From Prorocentrum cordatum (taxonomy: Eukaryota > Sar > Dinophyceae > Prorocentrales > Prorocentraceae), in assembly GCA_963575745.1 (NCBI GenBank), contig CAUYUJ010022069.1:7501-71500 (forward strand): a stretch of DNA of 64,000 bases. The letters are read 5' to 3'. This document shows positions 31,163 through 40,439 of the stretch, one piece after another. The first letter of the stretch is position 1. Each line of letters starts with the position of its first letter. The notes under the pieces were generated by a model. The model saw only the letters and a program-made list of their open reading frames with translations, had not been told where the DNA came from and did not search any database. The position numbers were made by a program, and so were the translations under genes.

Positions 31163-31394
31163 GAGCCTGTTTTTTTTTTAGACTCTGGCAAGTTTACTTG
31201 CATGGACGGGGGGGGGGGGCTGAGCCTGAAGCAAGCCGCAAACGACTTGCACGTTCGGGGGGGCGCAGAAAGCACGCAAGTCGAAAGGCACTTGCACGCT
31301 AGTATTCGCTCGAAGAGGGGCGAGTGAGGGGGAAGGGGGGGGGGTGCGAACGCCATGCAAGTAAGCTTGCCTGAATCCAAAAAAAAACAGGCTC
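31163..31394. repeat. Foldback element with poly-T/poly-A arms
   Basis: GAGCCTGTTTTTTTTTTAGA and CTGGCAAGTTTACTTGCATGG are inverted on the right as CCATGCAAGTAAGCTTGCC and TCCAAAAAAAAACAGGCTC. Arms are about 43 bp. The interior repeats GACTTGCACG/CACTTGCACGC, a derivative of the inner arm sequence. Confidence 0.8.
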
Positions 31395-31599
31395 TGGAAC
31401 GGGCCGGGGCGATGTTTTTCCATGCCCAGCCCCGCCCGACCTGTCTCCGCTCTCCCAGCCTGGCCCTGCACGGGGAGGACGGGGCGTGGGCAGAGAGGAC
31501 TCGGGCAGCGGCGCGGCAACGGGGAGCGGGGCGAGGGGGGGGGAGGCGGCCTTCTCAGCTTCCAGGATGGGGCGGGCCTCGGCTCGTGAGGAGGAGGGC

Positions 31600-31634
<35 letters not shown>

Positions 31635-31641
31635 GAGACAT

Positions 31642-31689
<48 letters not shown>

Positions 31690-31692
31690 GTC

Positions 31693-31740
<48 letters not shown>
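31600..31740. repeat. (GACA)n microsatellite
   Basis: About 33 GACA units with interruptions GAGAGACATGACA and CAGTCAGA. Confidence 0.9.
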
Positions 31741-31922
31741 TTTGCTGTCGCGCTGGAGCGCATCCCTGGCGGAAAGGTAGGTCAGCGCCTCGGCACTCAA
31801 GAAGACCACAAGGAGGCGGGGGGGCCTTCACAGCGGCCCCCCGCCCTGGAAGGGCGCCTTTCTCGCCCCATCCCTCCTTGCGCGCGCCACCGAAGCAGGG
31901 GTGCAACATCTAATTAGCGTGC

Positions 31923-32078
31923 TCAGCGGGTGCAGTTCTCCGTCCCCGGCGCCAGGCAGATCTGCCCCGTCGTGCTGCAGCAAGAGCCCGGGGCGCAGCA
32001 AATGCCATCGCAGCAGACCGCGTCCTTGCCGCACGCGATGCCGTAGCCGGTGGGGCCCAGGCAGCACGAGTTGGTCTC
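31923..32078 (-). CDS. Cys-rich family locus 1, terminal exon
   Basis: The - strand exon starts at GAGACC, directly after an AG (3' splice site), and ends at TGA (31923-31925). It encodes about 51 residues with CCLGPTGYGIACGK, then CCDGICC, SCC and a final C, ending TENCTR. The cysteine frame matches loci 3-6 (CC-x9-C-x5-CC-x3-CC-x4-CC), but the last spacing is x6 instead of x4 and the IPGPG tail is missing. That makes this the most diverged copy. No first exon was found upstream, where a (CCT)n tract of about 400 bp begins within 80 bp. It is probably secreted if a signal peptide lies in a missing exon; this is inference. Confidence 0.6.
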   Translation of the reverse strand, partial: ETNSCCLGPTGYGIACGKDAVCCDGICCAPGSCCSTTGQICLAPGTENCTR

Positions 32079-32149
32079 CTCTCGGGAAGAGGCGCCGACG
32101 GTTCGGAACCCCGGCGGAGCTCGACCGCATAGCGCCGCCTCCGGGCCCC

Positions 32150-32560
32150 TTCCTCCACCTCCTCCTCCTCCTCCTCCTCCTCCTCCTCCTCCTCCTCCTC
32201 CTCCTCCTCCTCCACCTCCTCCCCCTCCTCCCCCCCCTCCTCCTCCTCCTCCTCCTCCTCCGCCCTCCCTCCTCCTCCTCCTCCTCCTCCTCCTCCTCCT
32301 CCTCCTCCCTCCTCCTCCTCCCTCCTCCTCCTCCTCCTCCTCCTCCTCCTCCTCCTCCTCCTCCTCCCCTCCTCCTCCTCCCCCTCCCCTCCCCCTCCTC
32401 CTCCTCCTCCTCCTCCTCCTCCTCCTCCTCCTCTCCTCCTCCTCCTCCTCCTCCTCCTCCTCATCCTCCCCCCTCCGCCTCCGCCTCTTCCACCTCCTCC
32501 TCCTCCTCCTCCTCCTCCTCCTCCTCCTCCTCCTCCTCCTCCTCCTCATCCTCCTGCTCC
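32150..32560. repeat. Long (CCT)n array
   Basis: About 400 bp of CCT triplets with CCCCCT, TCATCC and CGCCTCCGCC interruptions, immediately upstream (in - strand sense) of the Cys-rich exon at 31923-32078. Confidence 0.9.
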
Positions 32561-32889
32561 CCCTCTCCTCGGGTCGTAGAAAAAACCGGCTCGATACGAC
32601 GAAGGGGTCGGGAGCTCCACAGCTCTCCGACGGCGGTGTATATAGACTAGGAGGCCACATGCGAACCCTTCCTACCCCACCACCCCACGATTTCTAAGCG
32701 GGGAGGGGTGGGTCACTTCGCTCGGGAGGTCCCGAACGATGTGAACCCCACCTCCCCCCTTAGCGGTCGTGGAGTGGTGGGGTAGGTTTCGCAGGTGGGC
32801 TCCTGCTGGGCATCGTGGGGCCCAGATCGGTTCCCCAGGCGCCGCTTGCACATGCATCCCAGCCTCGGATCTGAGGCCCCAGACTATGT
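32561..32889. other. Unassigned spacer
   Basis: A GTGGGGT/CCACCCC inverted pair spans 32671-32790 (CCACCACCCCACGATTT... versus ...GTGGAGTGGTGGGG). No gene recognised. Confidence 0.35.
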
Positions 32890-33170
32890 ACACTGTGGAC
32901 GCCCGAAATTGGATGCGGGAAGACTGAAGGGGCCCAAGGACACACAAATAAATGCACACAAATAAAATAATACCTCACATGTTCCCATATTTTCTGGGTT
33001 TCTGTCTTCCCGCCCACTTCCCATATTTTCCCGTATTTTCTGGGAAATCGAGGATTAATTGTGTCTGTGTGTTTCTTTCCCTCCTGAAAGACATGTGTAC
33101 GATGCCCCGCAGCGCGAACGTTGTCCAACACCGACAGCGGCCGCTGTTGGACAGACGACCTTTTGCTTGA
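32890..33170 (+). repeat. Dispersed repeat N copy 1
   Basis: Ordered blocks GGACGCCCGAAAT, GGGGCCCAAGGACACACA, CTTCCCATATTTTCCC, TTGTGTCTGTGTG and a CAACA...CAGCGGCCGCTGTTGG palindrome. Subsets recur at 46.92-47.24 kb (with the palindrome) and at 53.75-53.90 kb (with the CATATTTTCCC part). Confidence 0.65.
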
Positions 33171-33527
33171 ATGACCGCTGCGCTTGTGATGCACTTAGGG
33201 AACATGCGCGCGGCTTGTACGCTCGTTCCAACATGGTTGCAGCATGCTTCGACTTCGTGCAATGCCAAGCAAGTCACTTGTGCTCATCCTCAGTTGTTGT
33301 GCGTAGATGTATTGACTTAGTCTGGACTCCCAAGCCTCCCTACTTCACTGAGCCCAAATCTTCCCTTACTCTCAACATCTTGACTGCAGTAGGACAGCTG
33401 GCAACCCCAGACACAACCATCCGGTGGACCGATCCCTGCTCCTCCTGGACGGCCGCCTTCGATCTCGGCCTTTCCCGGGCAAACGCCCCTCTGCTTAGCG
33501 GACGGATAACGGTACAACAGAAATGAA
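33171..33527 (+). other. Open frame with natural composition, unknown
   Basis: One + frame stays open to a TGA at about 33524-33526 and includes NMVAACFDFVQCQASHLCSS and SLTLNILTAVGQLATPD. The composition is protein-like, but it has no start, splice sites or family match, and the upstream part of the frame runs through repeat N. Treat as doubtful. Confidence 0.2.
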
Positions 33528-33531
33528 CTCT

Positions 33532-33734
33532 GAGGACAGCACAACCCACCCCCACCCCCACCCAGGGCACCCACCTCCGACCTGGTGATCCAGGGTGCCC
33601 TGGGTGGGGTTGGGGGTGTATTTTTGGGCCCCGCGGCTCTGACAACCCACCCCCACCCTCACCCAGGGCACCCTGGACCACCAGGTCGGAGGTGGGTGCC
33701 CTGGGTGGGGGTGGGGGTGGGTTGTGCTGTCCTC
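33532..33734. repeat. Foldback element (GAGGACAGCACAACCC arms)
   Basis: GAGGACAGCACAACCCACCC at the left end is mirrored by GGGTGGGTTGTGCTGTCCTC at the right. The mirrored region continues through CAGGGCACCCACCTCCGACC. A second nested inversion of CCCAGGGCACCCTGG makes a four-part palindrome. Confidence 0.85.
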
Positions 33735-33844
33735 AAACTCTTCCTCCCTCGGGGACGCCTGCCCCAAGGCGGCTGCAAAAATTATACCCCTACGTGCCAC
33801 CGTAGGTTGTGTTGCATCTTCGGGGGGCCTCGTCTGTCCCGTCG

Positions 33845-33970
33845 CGCCCCTGTCTGCGTCGAATCTGCATCGAATCCGTGCCGAATCCATGCCGCACTCC
33901 CCGAATCCGCGTCGAATCCACGCCGCATCCGCGTCGAAACCACACCAGATCCACGTCGAGCCCGCATTGA
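33845..33970. repeat. Degenerate CGAATCCGCGT repeat
   Basis: CGAATCTGCAT, CGAATCCGTGC, CGAATCCATGC, CGAATCCGCGT and CGAATCCACGC recur every 10-12 bp. Confidence 0.65.
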
Positions 33971-34199
33971 ATCCCCGCGTCGGGCACAAGCAACGACACC
34001 ACTCTGGGGGACCGACGAGGCCACCCGAAGATGCGCCCCGGCGTGCGGGCGCGGCTCTCCGGCCGACCCCTGGGGCAGGCGCCCGCTGGTGGCGGACCCG
34101 CGTCTGCTCCGGGCACCGCTCTTCCCCCGCGGGATGCTTTAGGGACCCAGGGGGGCCATCCGGAGCTGGAGGCATCCTGGATGGGGTCAGGGTGGATGG

Positions 34200-34395
34200 G
34201 TCGGAGGATCGCGCCGCCTCGCCGATGCATCGGCGACGCCTCGCCGATGCATCGGCGACGCGTCGGCGACGCGTCGGCGACGTCGGCGACGCGTCGGCGA
34301 CGCGTCGGCGACGCATCGGCGTGGAGAACATTGGTCTCGTTATCGAGCCGCATCGGCGATGCATCGGCGATGCGGCGCGATCCTCCGCCCCCATC
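34200..34395. repeat. GCATCGGCGAC minisatellite
   Basis: Units of GCATCGGCGACGCGTCGGCGAC with 9-12 bp periodicity, ending in GCGGCGCGATCCTCCG. Partial copies occur at 34540-34590, 29.82 kb and 57.34 kb. Confidence 0.75.
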
Positions 34396-34399
34396 TGCT

Positions 34400-34795
34400 C
34401 CGACCCCACCTTGGAGGCCTAGAGAAGCGGACCTGGGACGCAGAACAATGCCTGGGGGACTCCGACGACGCTCTGGATGTTGCTGTTTGTTGAGGGGCAA
34501 CCAACGATAGGATGGGACTGGCATAGGGGGGGGGGGGGAACATCGACCTGGAATCGGCGATACATCGCCGATAGATCGGCGACAGGCCCCCGATAGTGAG
34601 TCCGCACGTTCCTGAGCAGGTTAGGGCTATCAGACCCCAGACTCCTCTTCGCGTTCCATGGGCGGTTGTGGGGGTCGATGCGTCTCCCCCAATGCCTATC
34701 CCCCCCGCTCGTTGCCCCTGATTTGTGCGCCCAGAGCTTCCGGGGTCCGTTCCCGAGACCTGCTTCTTTTTTTTGGCCCACGGGACACTGCATCT
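34400..34795. other. Unassigned spacer
   Basis: Apart from short TCGGCGATA units near 34550-34580 I see no gene or element. Confidence 0.35.
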
Positions 34796-34993
34796 ACGCA
34801 TCCTGAGATCCTTCAGCTCAGCGATCTGGCCCCTGAGCGTCTCCATGGCGACTGGAGAGGCGAGGATTACTGAACTAATGGGTTTCGGTATGCAAGAACA
34901 CCGGAATCCATCAGTTCAGTAATCCTCGCCTCTCCAGTCGCCATGGAGACGCTCAGGGGCCAGATCGCTGAGCTGAAGAATCTCAGGGTGCGT
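34796..34993. repeat. Long hairpin, 86-bp arms and 26-bp loop
   Basis: The arms 34796-34881 and 34908-34993 are inverted copies with three mismatches in 86 bp. On the arm strands (minus on the left, plus on the right) each arm reads METLRGQIAELK, a short leucine-zipper-like peptide, so the arms may derive from a coding fragment. The right arm abuts the TA of the family D MITE. Confidence 0.9.
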
Positions 34994-35177
34994 ACTCCAG
35001 ATTTCGTAATAAAGGGAGGGGGGTCTCATTTCGGAGGGGGGGTCTCTTCCAGGCTATCTTGGAGGGCCTGGGGGGGTCTGGGGACGATGTTTTGGAGGGA
35101 TCTCCCACGGGGGAGGTCTGAAATGGCTTGTCTTGGAGGGTCCAGACCCCCTCCCTTTTATTACGAAATCTGGAGTA
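34993..35177. mobile_element. Family D MITE copy 2 (inverted relative to copy 1)
   Basis: TACTCCAGATTTCGTAATAA at the left, TTATTACGAAATCTGGAGTA at the right, TA on both ends. The body contains GGTCTCATTTCGG and GGTCTGAAATGGCTTGTC, the reverse complement of copy 1. It sits between the hairpin and the first exon of Cys-rich locus 2. Confidence 0.85.
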
Positions 35178-35212
35178 TGCATCGTGATCTGTCCGCGACG
35201 CGTTCGGCAGTG

Positions 35213-35375
35213 GGGGTCTGGGCCCCTGGGTCCTCGCTGCCGACCAGGCAGAGGGGGCCGCACTCGAAGCTGCCCGGGGCGCACTCGCCGGCCGGCGTGT
35301 CGGCGACGCTGCAGTTCTGCCCGCTCGCCCCGATCGTTCCTGCTGGGAGGCCGCCAGCAGCCAGGACCATCCGCG
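35213..35375 (-). CDS. Cys-rich family locus 2, first conserved exon only
   Basis: The - strand frame reads AAGGLPAGTIGASGQNCSVA, then DTPAGECAPGSFECGPLC and LVGSED. It aligns with the first conserved exon of loci 3-5 (C-x15/16-C-x9-C-x6-C-x3-C). The first cysteine of the pattern is lost (VLAAGG where others have QCIAGG). The following DNA, where the intron and terminal exon should lie, is a family D MITE followed by the 86-bp hairpin. No terminal exon was recognised before 34.7 kb. It is therefore probably a pseudogene, or a gene whose intron has been enlarged. Function unknown. Confidence 0.5.
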
Positions 35376-35875
35376 CTCCTCGTACCCCCCGGCACTCCTC
35401 CTCGCTCCCTGCCCCCTCTGCTCCCAGTTGCCCTGCTCTCCCCCTCCTCTGTCGCCGCCCAAAAAGTCCTCCCCCTCCGAGCGCCTCCCTCCCTCCCGAT
35501 CGTCCTCCCTGTGCTCCTCCTCGCCCTCTGCCCGAGCCCTGGGACAGAGAGATCCTCCTGTGGAGGGCAGCGTTGTTGTTACGCTTCCCCCCCCGTCGCG
35601 TCCGTGACGGGGCGGGGGCTCCGGGCGCGGGGGGGGGGTGACGGTGACGTGGCAGGCGCGGGCATGGTGCTTGCGGTAGTGCTAGTAACAGCAGTGCAGT
35701 CAACCAGTATACAGGGCAATGTTTGATACATATGATTTCTAAACTATAGATTCTAAAATACATGATCAATGTATGAATACATTGATGCATGAACTCATCG
35801 TTGTTTTTAATACTAAAACCCTGCATGTTTAATACATGACCAGCACGCGGAGCATGTATTCAAAACGGCACTGTA
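35376..35875. other. CT-rich then AT-rich spacer
   Basis: Pyrimidine-rich to about 35530, then AT-rich with repeated ATACATGAT/ATGTATGAATACAT motifs (35725-35840). No gene recognised. Confidence 0.4.
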
Positions 35876-36035
35876 GTAAGGATGCGCGATGAGGATGCAA
35901 GGGCCTTGGACGCCCACTTCGAAGCTCCTCGAGCGGGGCACGGCCCCGCGAAGGTGGCGAAAGATGGACCGAGGAGGCAAGGACGCAAGGGTACCCTTGG
36001 GAAGGCTGCCCATCCTTCCTGTGCGGGCTGACTGC
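35876..36035 (+). repeat. Dispersed repeat O copy 1
   Basis: Starts GTAAGGATGCGCGATGAGGA and ends GGCTGCCCATCCTTCCTGTG. The CTTCGAAGCTCCTCGAGCGG core and GACGCAAGGGTACCCTTGGG block are shared with 41.38-41.71, 43.92-44.06 and (inverted) 57.88-58.03 kb. Confidence 0.7.
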
Positions 36036-36099
36036 GCTCCGTGGACGCACTGGCCCGGGTCAAGCCGACACCTGGGTCACTCGGGCCTCGAAGGACCCT

Positions 36100-36255
36100 G
36101 CAACATCCTGCGGGATCCTGCAGAACGAGGACGATGGCGATAGCGATGGCAACGATGAGGGCGGCGAATAGAATCCCGATGGTGCTGACGAGGAAGGTGA
36201 GGATACACCGGCGCGCAAACATCCTGAACGTCTGCCATCGATTGCATACTTCCAT
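36100..36255 (-). CDS. Possible exon with a transmembrane helix
   Basis: The - strand frame starts with ATG (36253-36255), reads MEVCNRWQTFRMFARRCILT, and continues with a hydrophobic stretch of about 28 residues (FLVSTIGILFAALIVAIAIA and on). Basic residues before the helix suggest an N-in, C-out membrane anchor. The frame then runs into repeat O, so the real coding end is unknown. It is one of the few segments here with a classic membrane-protein profile, but it has no partner exon and no family assignment. Confidence 0.3.
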
Positions 36256-36267
36256 ATCCTGTGCGCT

Positions 36268-36335
36268 GTACTGTTTGGGGTTCAGTAGATTGTGCAAGGT
36301 GTTCGACTGTTTGGGGTTCAGTAGATTGTGCAATT
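36268..36335 (+). repeat. Tandem duplication of CTGTTTGGGGTTCAGTAGAT
   Basis: CTGTTTGGGGTTCAGTAGAT followed by TGTGCAA occurs twice, about 37 bp apart. Confidence 0.8.
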
Positions 36336-36339
36336 GTGC

Positions 36340-37090
36340 GGTCACGCGAGCGTGGCCCGCATTGTATTACCGGACGGACTTGACACGTGCGAAGTGGGTT
36401 TGGCATGCGTGCGCGTGTCAGCATGGTCTCATGTGAGAGAAAGGCCAGCAACCGCTGGTTTTCGCATGAACACAGCGGGTCCGCGCGCGCAGAAATTTGG
36501 CAGCTTGTTGGAGAAAGCCAAAAACAACCAGGTGTCTGATAGTTTTGAACGGATATGTCTTTGGACAAGCGCGTTCCACTACTCGCAAAGTAACTGCTCA
36601 TAAATGGCCTGCATCTGCCGCGAGGGATTTACGATCCATTGCAAAGAGGATGATATTTTTCCGGACGCTTGCGAATAGGAAATTTGCGAGTAACAAAACG
36701 CGCTCGGTGAGTATCGGAACGGTTAGAGGGACACGATTCGCTTGAATGGTTTTGACACGCGCGCACGGGGGCGTGCCGATGTGACAAGCATGGTGCCATT
36801 TGCTTGGCATTGCCACCACAGGAGCACATCGTATTCACGCGTGTGCACCGCATCGTATCTGTTGCAGGTGGCCGGGGATGCATACTTCTTTTTGTGCACT
36901 CGCACAATAGTGATGGTGGCCAGGGGCCGGCAATTATCTGCATTTGACTAGGGCCGGCATGTGACTGTGATGGCTATTTGTGCGCACTAGCACGATCGTG
37001 CAATGTGAACCTTGGAAACATACCTTTCCGAAGGGTGCCGATACGCCCGCGGAGCCCGGGGAAAGGGCGGTGTACTCGAATCCTTCGTAG
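36340..37090. other. Unassigned, lower-GC stretch
   Basis: Contains an imperfect inverted pair (AGCGCGTT...TACTCGCAAA at about 36569, mirrored at 36680-36705). No gene recognised. Confidence 0.35.
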
Positions 37091-37099
37091 AAGGAACAT

Positions 37100-37420
37100 A
37101 CAAGGCGCAGCTTACCATTGGCACGAGCCATCAGGCAACGCATGGCACCAGCACGCCCATGAGGCACCAAGCATAGCACGCCCGCGCAAGAAAGACCCCC
37201 CACAAGGAACCATCGGGCACAAACAATAAAGCGATGACCATGTGGCACCACGCGGGTACCGCCGACTGCGCCCCAACCACAGGGAACCAACAGCACGGCT
37301 TGGATGTTGAGATATCGACTGGGAGCGGGCGACTGCGCCCTACAGTGAATAATAAGGCACCAATGCGCCAACCATAGGGGACCGAGAGTGTGGCACTGAC
37401 CGCAGCACCAGGGCCAGTTC
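37100..37420. repeat. Degenerate GGCACCA-spaced repeat
   Basis: GGCACGAG, GGCACCAG, GGCACCAA, GGGCACAA, GGCACCAC and GGGACCGA recur at irregular 10-20 bp spacing. Weak, but similar in style to the 10-bp periodic tracts at 26.5 and 46.6 kb. Confidence 0.35.
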
Positions 37421-38261
37421 CCTAGAACCCAAATGAGAAACCAGATCAGTAAAAACTGTTAGGGGGAGATCTACTGGTGTGCCACCGTATCCACCGTTCG
37501 TAATCCGGATGGGACAATCATCGCCCCGCCCCTTGGATCCGTGGGGGGGGTTGGGCACGGGCTGTCGGAATGGGTGGAGGGGGGGTTGGAGGAAGAGGAG
37601 GAGGATGAGGGGGACGAGGATGGAGGGTGGCGGGATTGGGCAGGCTCAATCAGAAGGTTAATCACCCCCATCTTGATACAAAAAAAAGCCCATCCAGAGC
37701 AGTGTAAAGTCGCCAAAGCTCACACAGCTGTGAATGTCAGAAAGATTCCGCACACACAAACACAAATACTACGGGCCTGGAACTATTTGCCGGACCTCAT
37801 TGCTCTTCTGGGCGCTCTCGAGTTGTGCGGCAGGAGCCTCCATCAAGCCAAAACTGTCAGACGACGATTTTGGCGATTTCGGAAACCCTGAAGCCAAAGA
37901 CGTTTTCATCTCTCGGGGGCGCACGTTTTACTCTCGCCGGCTTCCGCCGAGCTTCCGCTGGCTTCCGCCAGCGGATGCTGCCTCGTTTTACTGTCGCCAA
38001 CTTTCCGCCGACCTTCCGCCGCGGAAGAGATGACAACAGAAGCAAGGCCCTTTGGTGAACGCCCCGTTTGCGTTTCGCGTAAATGCGCCTCAAAAACTGC
38101 GCCAACCCAGGTGCCCTGAACCATCACAGCAAAAAAACGGTACCAATTCCCTCGAAGAGGCTCCGAAGCTCTAAATTGCACACAAGCCGGAAGAAACCAT
38201 TGGTCCACGGCCCAGACACGGTGGCGTGGGTCCCCCTTGGGGATGTGTCCCGCGCCTTGAA
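37421..38261. other. Unassigned spacer
   Basis: A CTTCCGCC-rich patch lies at 37935-38025. No gene or element recognised. Confidence 0.35.
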
Positions 38262-38423
38262 CTAGTATGTGAATGAATCGTCGGTGGTCGATGGTCCTGG
38301 TATCACGCAGAGATCGTCCATGCAGCACGAGTGTTCTTCACAACAGATGCCGCCACAACATGTGGCGCTCTTGTCGCACGCGATGCCGTAGCCCGTGGGG
38401 CCCAGGCAGCACTGGTTGGTCTC
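38262..38423 (-). CDS. Cys-rich family locus 3, terminal exon
   Basis: A 162-nt exon starting GAGACC after an AG and ending at TAG (38262-38264). It codes for 53 residues with CCLGPTGYGIACDK, CCGGICC, HSCC, DDLC and VIPGPSTTDDSFTY. Ten cysteines are spaced CC-x9-C-x5-CC-x3-CC-x4-CC-x4-C. Its first conserved exon is 38576-38720, separated by about 152 bp. The paired-cysteine pattern recalls disulfide-rich extracellular domains such as granulins, but the spacing does not match and I name no family. Confidence 0.65.
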   Translation of the reverse strand, partial: ETNQCCLGPTGYGIACDKSATCCGGICCEEHSCCMDDLCVIPGPSTTDDSFTY

Positions 38424-38575
38424 CTTTCAGGCGGCGCCAAGTACCCACGCACTCGGATACCGGCTAGGTCAAGGTCCAGTCCATGGGTCCTACTTTTTGT
38501 CGCCTGTCGTTTGTTTGACAATCCAGGGGACCAGGAAAACATGTTTTCGATTGAAATCGCTTGGGGGTATCGGAC

Positions 38576-38720
38576 TCCCGATCCTCGCTGCCGGCGATGC
38601 AGAGAGGGCCGCACTCGAAGCTGCCAGGGGCGCAGGTGCCGGCGACCGTCTCGGAGACGCTGCAGGTCTCCCCGTTCGGCGCGAGCGATCCTGTATAGGG
38701 GCCGCCAGCTGTACACTGGC
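38576..38720 (-). CDS. Cys-rich family locus 3, first conserved exon
   Basis: The - strand frame reads QCTAGGPYTGSLAPNGETC, then SVSETVAGTCAPGSFECG and PLCIAGSED. It has five cysteines in the family spacing and ends near a GT (minus-strand GTCCGATACC) that could open the intron to 38424. Upstream in sense direction the DNA becomes GGA-rich and codes for Glu/Arg (EEEERRN). In this phase a TAA precedes GQC, so the acceptor is probably the AAG just before it. No signal peptide or start codon was located. Confidence 0.6.
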
Positions 38721-38737
38721 CTTAGGCGTTCCTCCGC

Positions 38738-38880
38738 TCCTCCTCCTCGCCGTCTTCCTGCTCGTCCTGCTCCTCCTCCTCCTCCTCCTCCTCCTCCTCC
38801 TCCTCCTCCTCCTGCTCCTGCTCCTTCTCCTCCTCCTCCTCCTCCTCCTCCTCCTTCTCCTTCTCACACTCCTCGGTCCA
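38738..38880. repeat. (CCT)n microsatellite next to Cys-rich locus 3
   Basis: CCT triplets with CTGCTC and CTTCTC interruptions. On the gene's sense strand this is a GGA tract immediately upstream of the first conserved exon. Confidence 0.85.
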
Positions 38881-38894
38881 TCCCCTCCTCCTGG

Positions 38895-38921
38895 TTTTGG
38901 CTCAAGCCATTCTGACTCAAG
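38895..38921 (+). other. Tandem relic of the dinoflagellate spliced leader
   Basis: TTTTGGCTCAAG (38895-38906) is followed without gap by CCATTCTGACTCAAG (38907-38921). The dinoflagellate spliced leader ends CCATTTTGGCTCAAG. The first copy matches its last 12 bases exactly and the second matches 13 of 15. Head-to-tail 15-nt leader relics are the known mark of retroposed, trans-spliced mRNAs in dinoflagellates, because repeated splicing uses the AG inside the leader. Confidence 0.7.
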
Positions 38922-40402
38922 ACAAGGAGCCCATCGCCGCCTGGGCAGTTCCTGCCCCTCTGGTTCAAAACTTCCACGGTGCCACAATCCACAGGTGGCA
39001 TTCGCGAGCGCAAGCCACGCGTGCGCTTCAATACGCCGGGAGTCGAAGCTGATGATTGGAAATCCGAAACCAGCAGCCGTGCTGGTCAGAGTCGTCGTAA
39101 GAGCCAGCGGCCGTGGAGCTGGCTTACATATTGCCAGGTTTGGAAAGGGGCCCAGATTCTTCGCGCGCCCGACGAGTGTATGAACTGTCACTGCTGACCA
39201 AAACCTACCTCTTCTGGTACTGCCTCCACTGCGGCCGTGGTTGAACGTGGCGCAGGTTCAACGCTCCCGCCCGAAGCGCTAATTTTTTCTGAGAAGTCGC
39301 AGCTGATTTTCCAGAGTCCCAAGCCAAGCAAACGGGGGCGTCTTACCAGGCTGCACATATCATGCCTCAAGAACTTCGGAGGCCACGGTGGCGGAGGCAG
39401 CCCAGCGCGTTGCCGCGAGCGCTGCCCGACAAGCAGGCGTCTGTCTTTCACTTTGATAAGCTCTTCACGGAAGCGCTGAATTTGGACTCGAGAACTCAAC
39501 TTAAGACGCGCTCGATCACGGCGGCCCCGAGTCCACCGCAGAAGATAAATCATGAGGACCCTGACTCCACAGCAGAAGATCGAGCAAGGTTTACAAAACC
39601 AACGCATACCTCACGTCCCCATTCACGGAGGTCGCCGCTAAGGCTAAGCAACACCGCGAGGCACACGATGAAATAATCAAGGAGCAGCAACAGAAAGAAG
39701 CGCAGGGAGGAGGAGGAGGAGGAAGAGGAGGATGAGGAGGAGGAGGAGGAGGAGACTAAGCAACAAAACGAAGCGCAGGACCGACACTGGGCCTGCAGCC
39801 GGTTCGGATGACGCCGCGGAGCCGTCGACGGCTCCAGCGGGAGCGGAAGCTGCCTCGTCCCCAGAACATCTTCCCAGTCCGGTGCAGTCCATCGACGAGG
39901 CGGCCAAGGCACGAGTCCGACAGAGGAGGCTGCAGTCACCCAGAAGCATCCAGAAGGCGGCCCTGCTGCTGACGCGGGAAAATCGCGGTGGCACGCGTGT
40001 CCCTTATCTCTGGAGGGAAGACAACTGGGAGCAGGAGCTTCTGGTGTCCCGTTGTTTTCTCTGCTCCTGCTGCTCAGCAGGGGGCCTCTTCGAAGTTCAA
40101 GGATCTCTTCTCGCATCTACGCGCTATCGTATCTATGATGTCCAAGTGGACCCCCAAGCATGCAGATGGATTCAAGGGACCCTAGAAGACGTGCTGTGCG
40201 GGAGTTTGAACATCGCGTGAAGGTGCGGGCGTTCACTCCATGTGCAAGATACGAATTTGCGCGGGGTGCAAAATCGTTGCTCGCAGAAGTAACGCCACGC
40301 GAACTGGGGGCACCCCAGCCTGAGTGGTGGCCGTTGCTCGTTTTACCTCCGCCTCCTCCTCATCATCTTCATCATCATCAGCATAATCATCATCAGCAGC
40401 AT

Positions 40403-40439
<37 letters not shown>

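Noticed and set aside
31910-32697. Long Glu/Arg/Gly/Pro frames through the CCT array
   Set aside because: Microsatellite translations; only the Cys-rich exon at 31923-32078 is kept.
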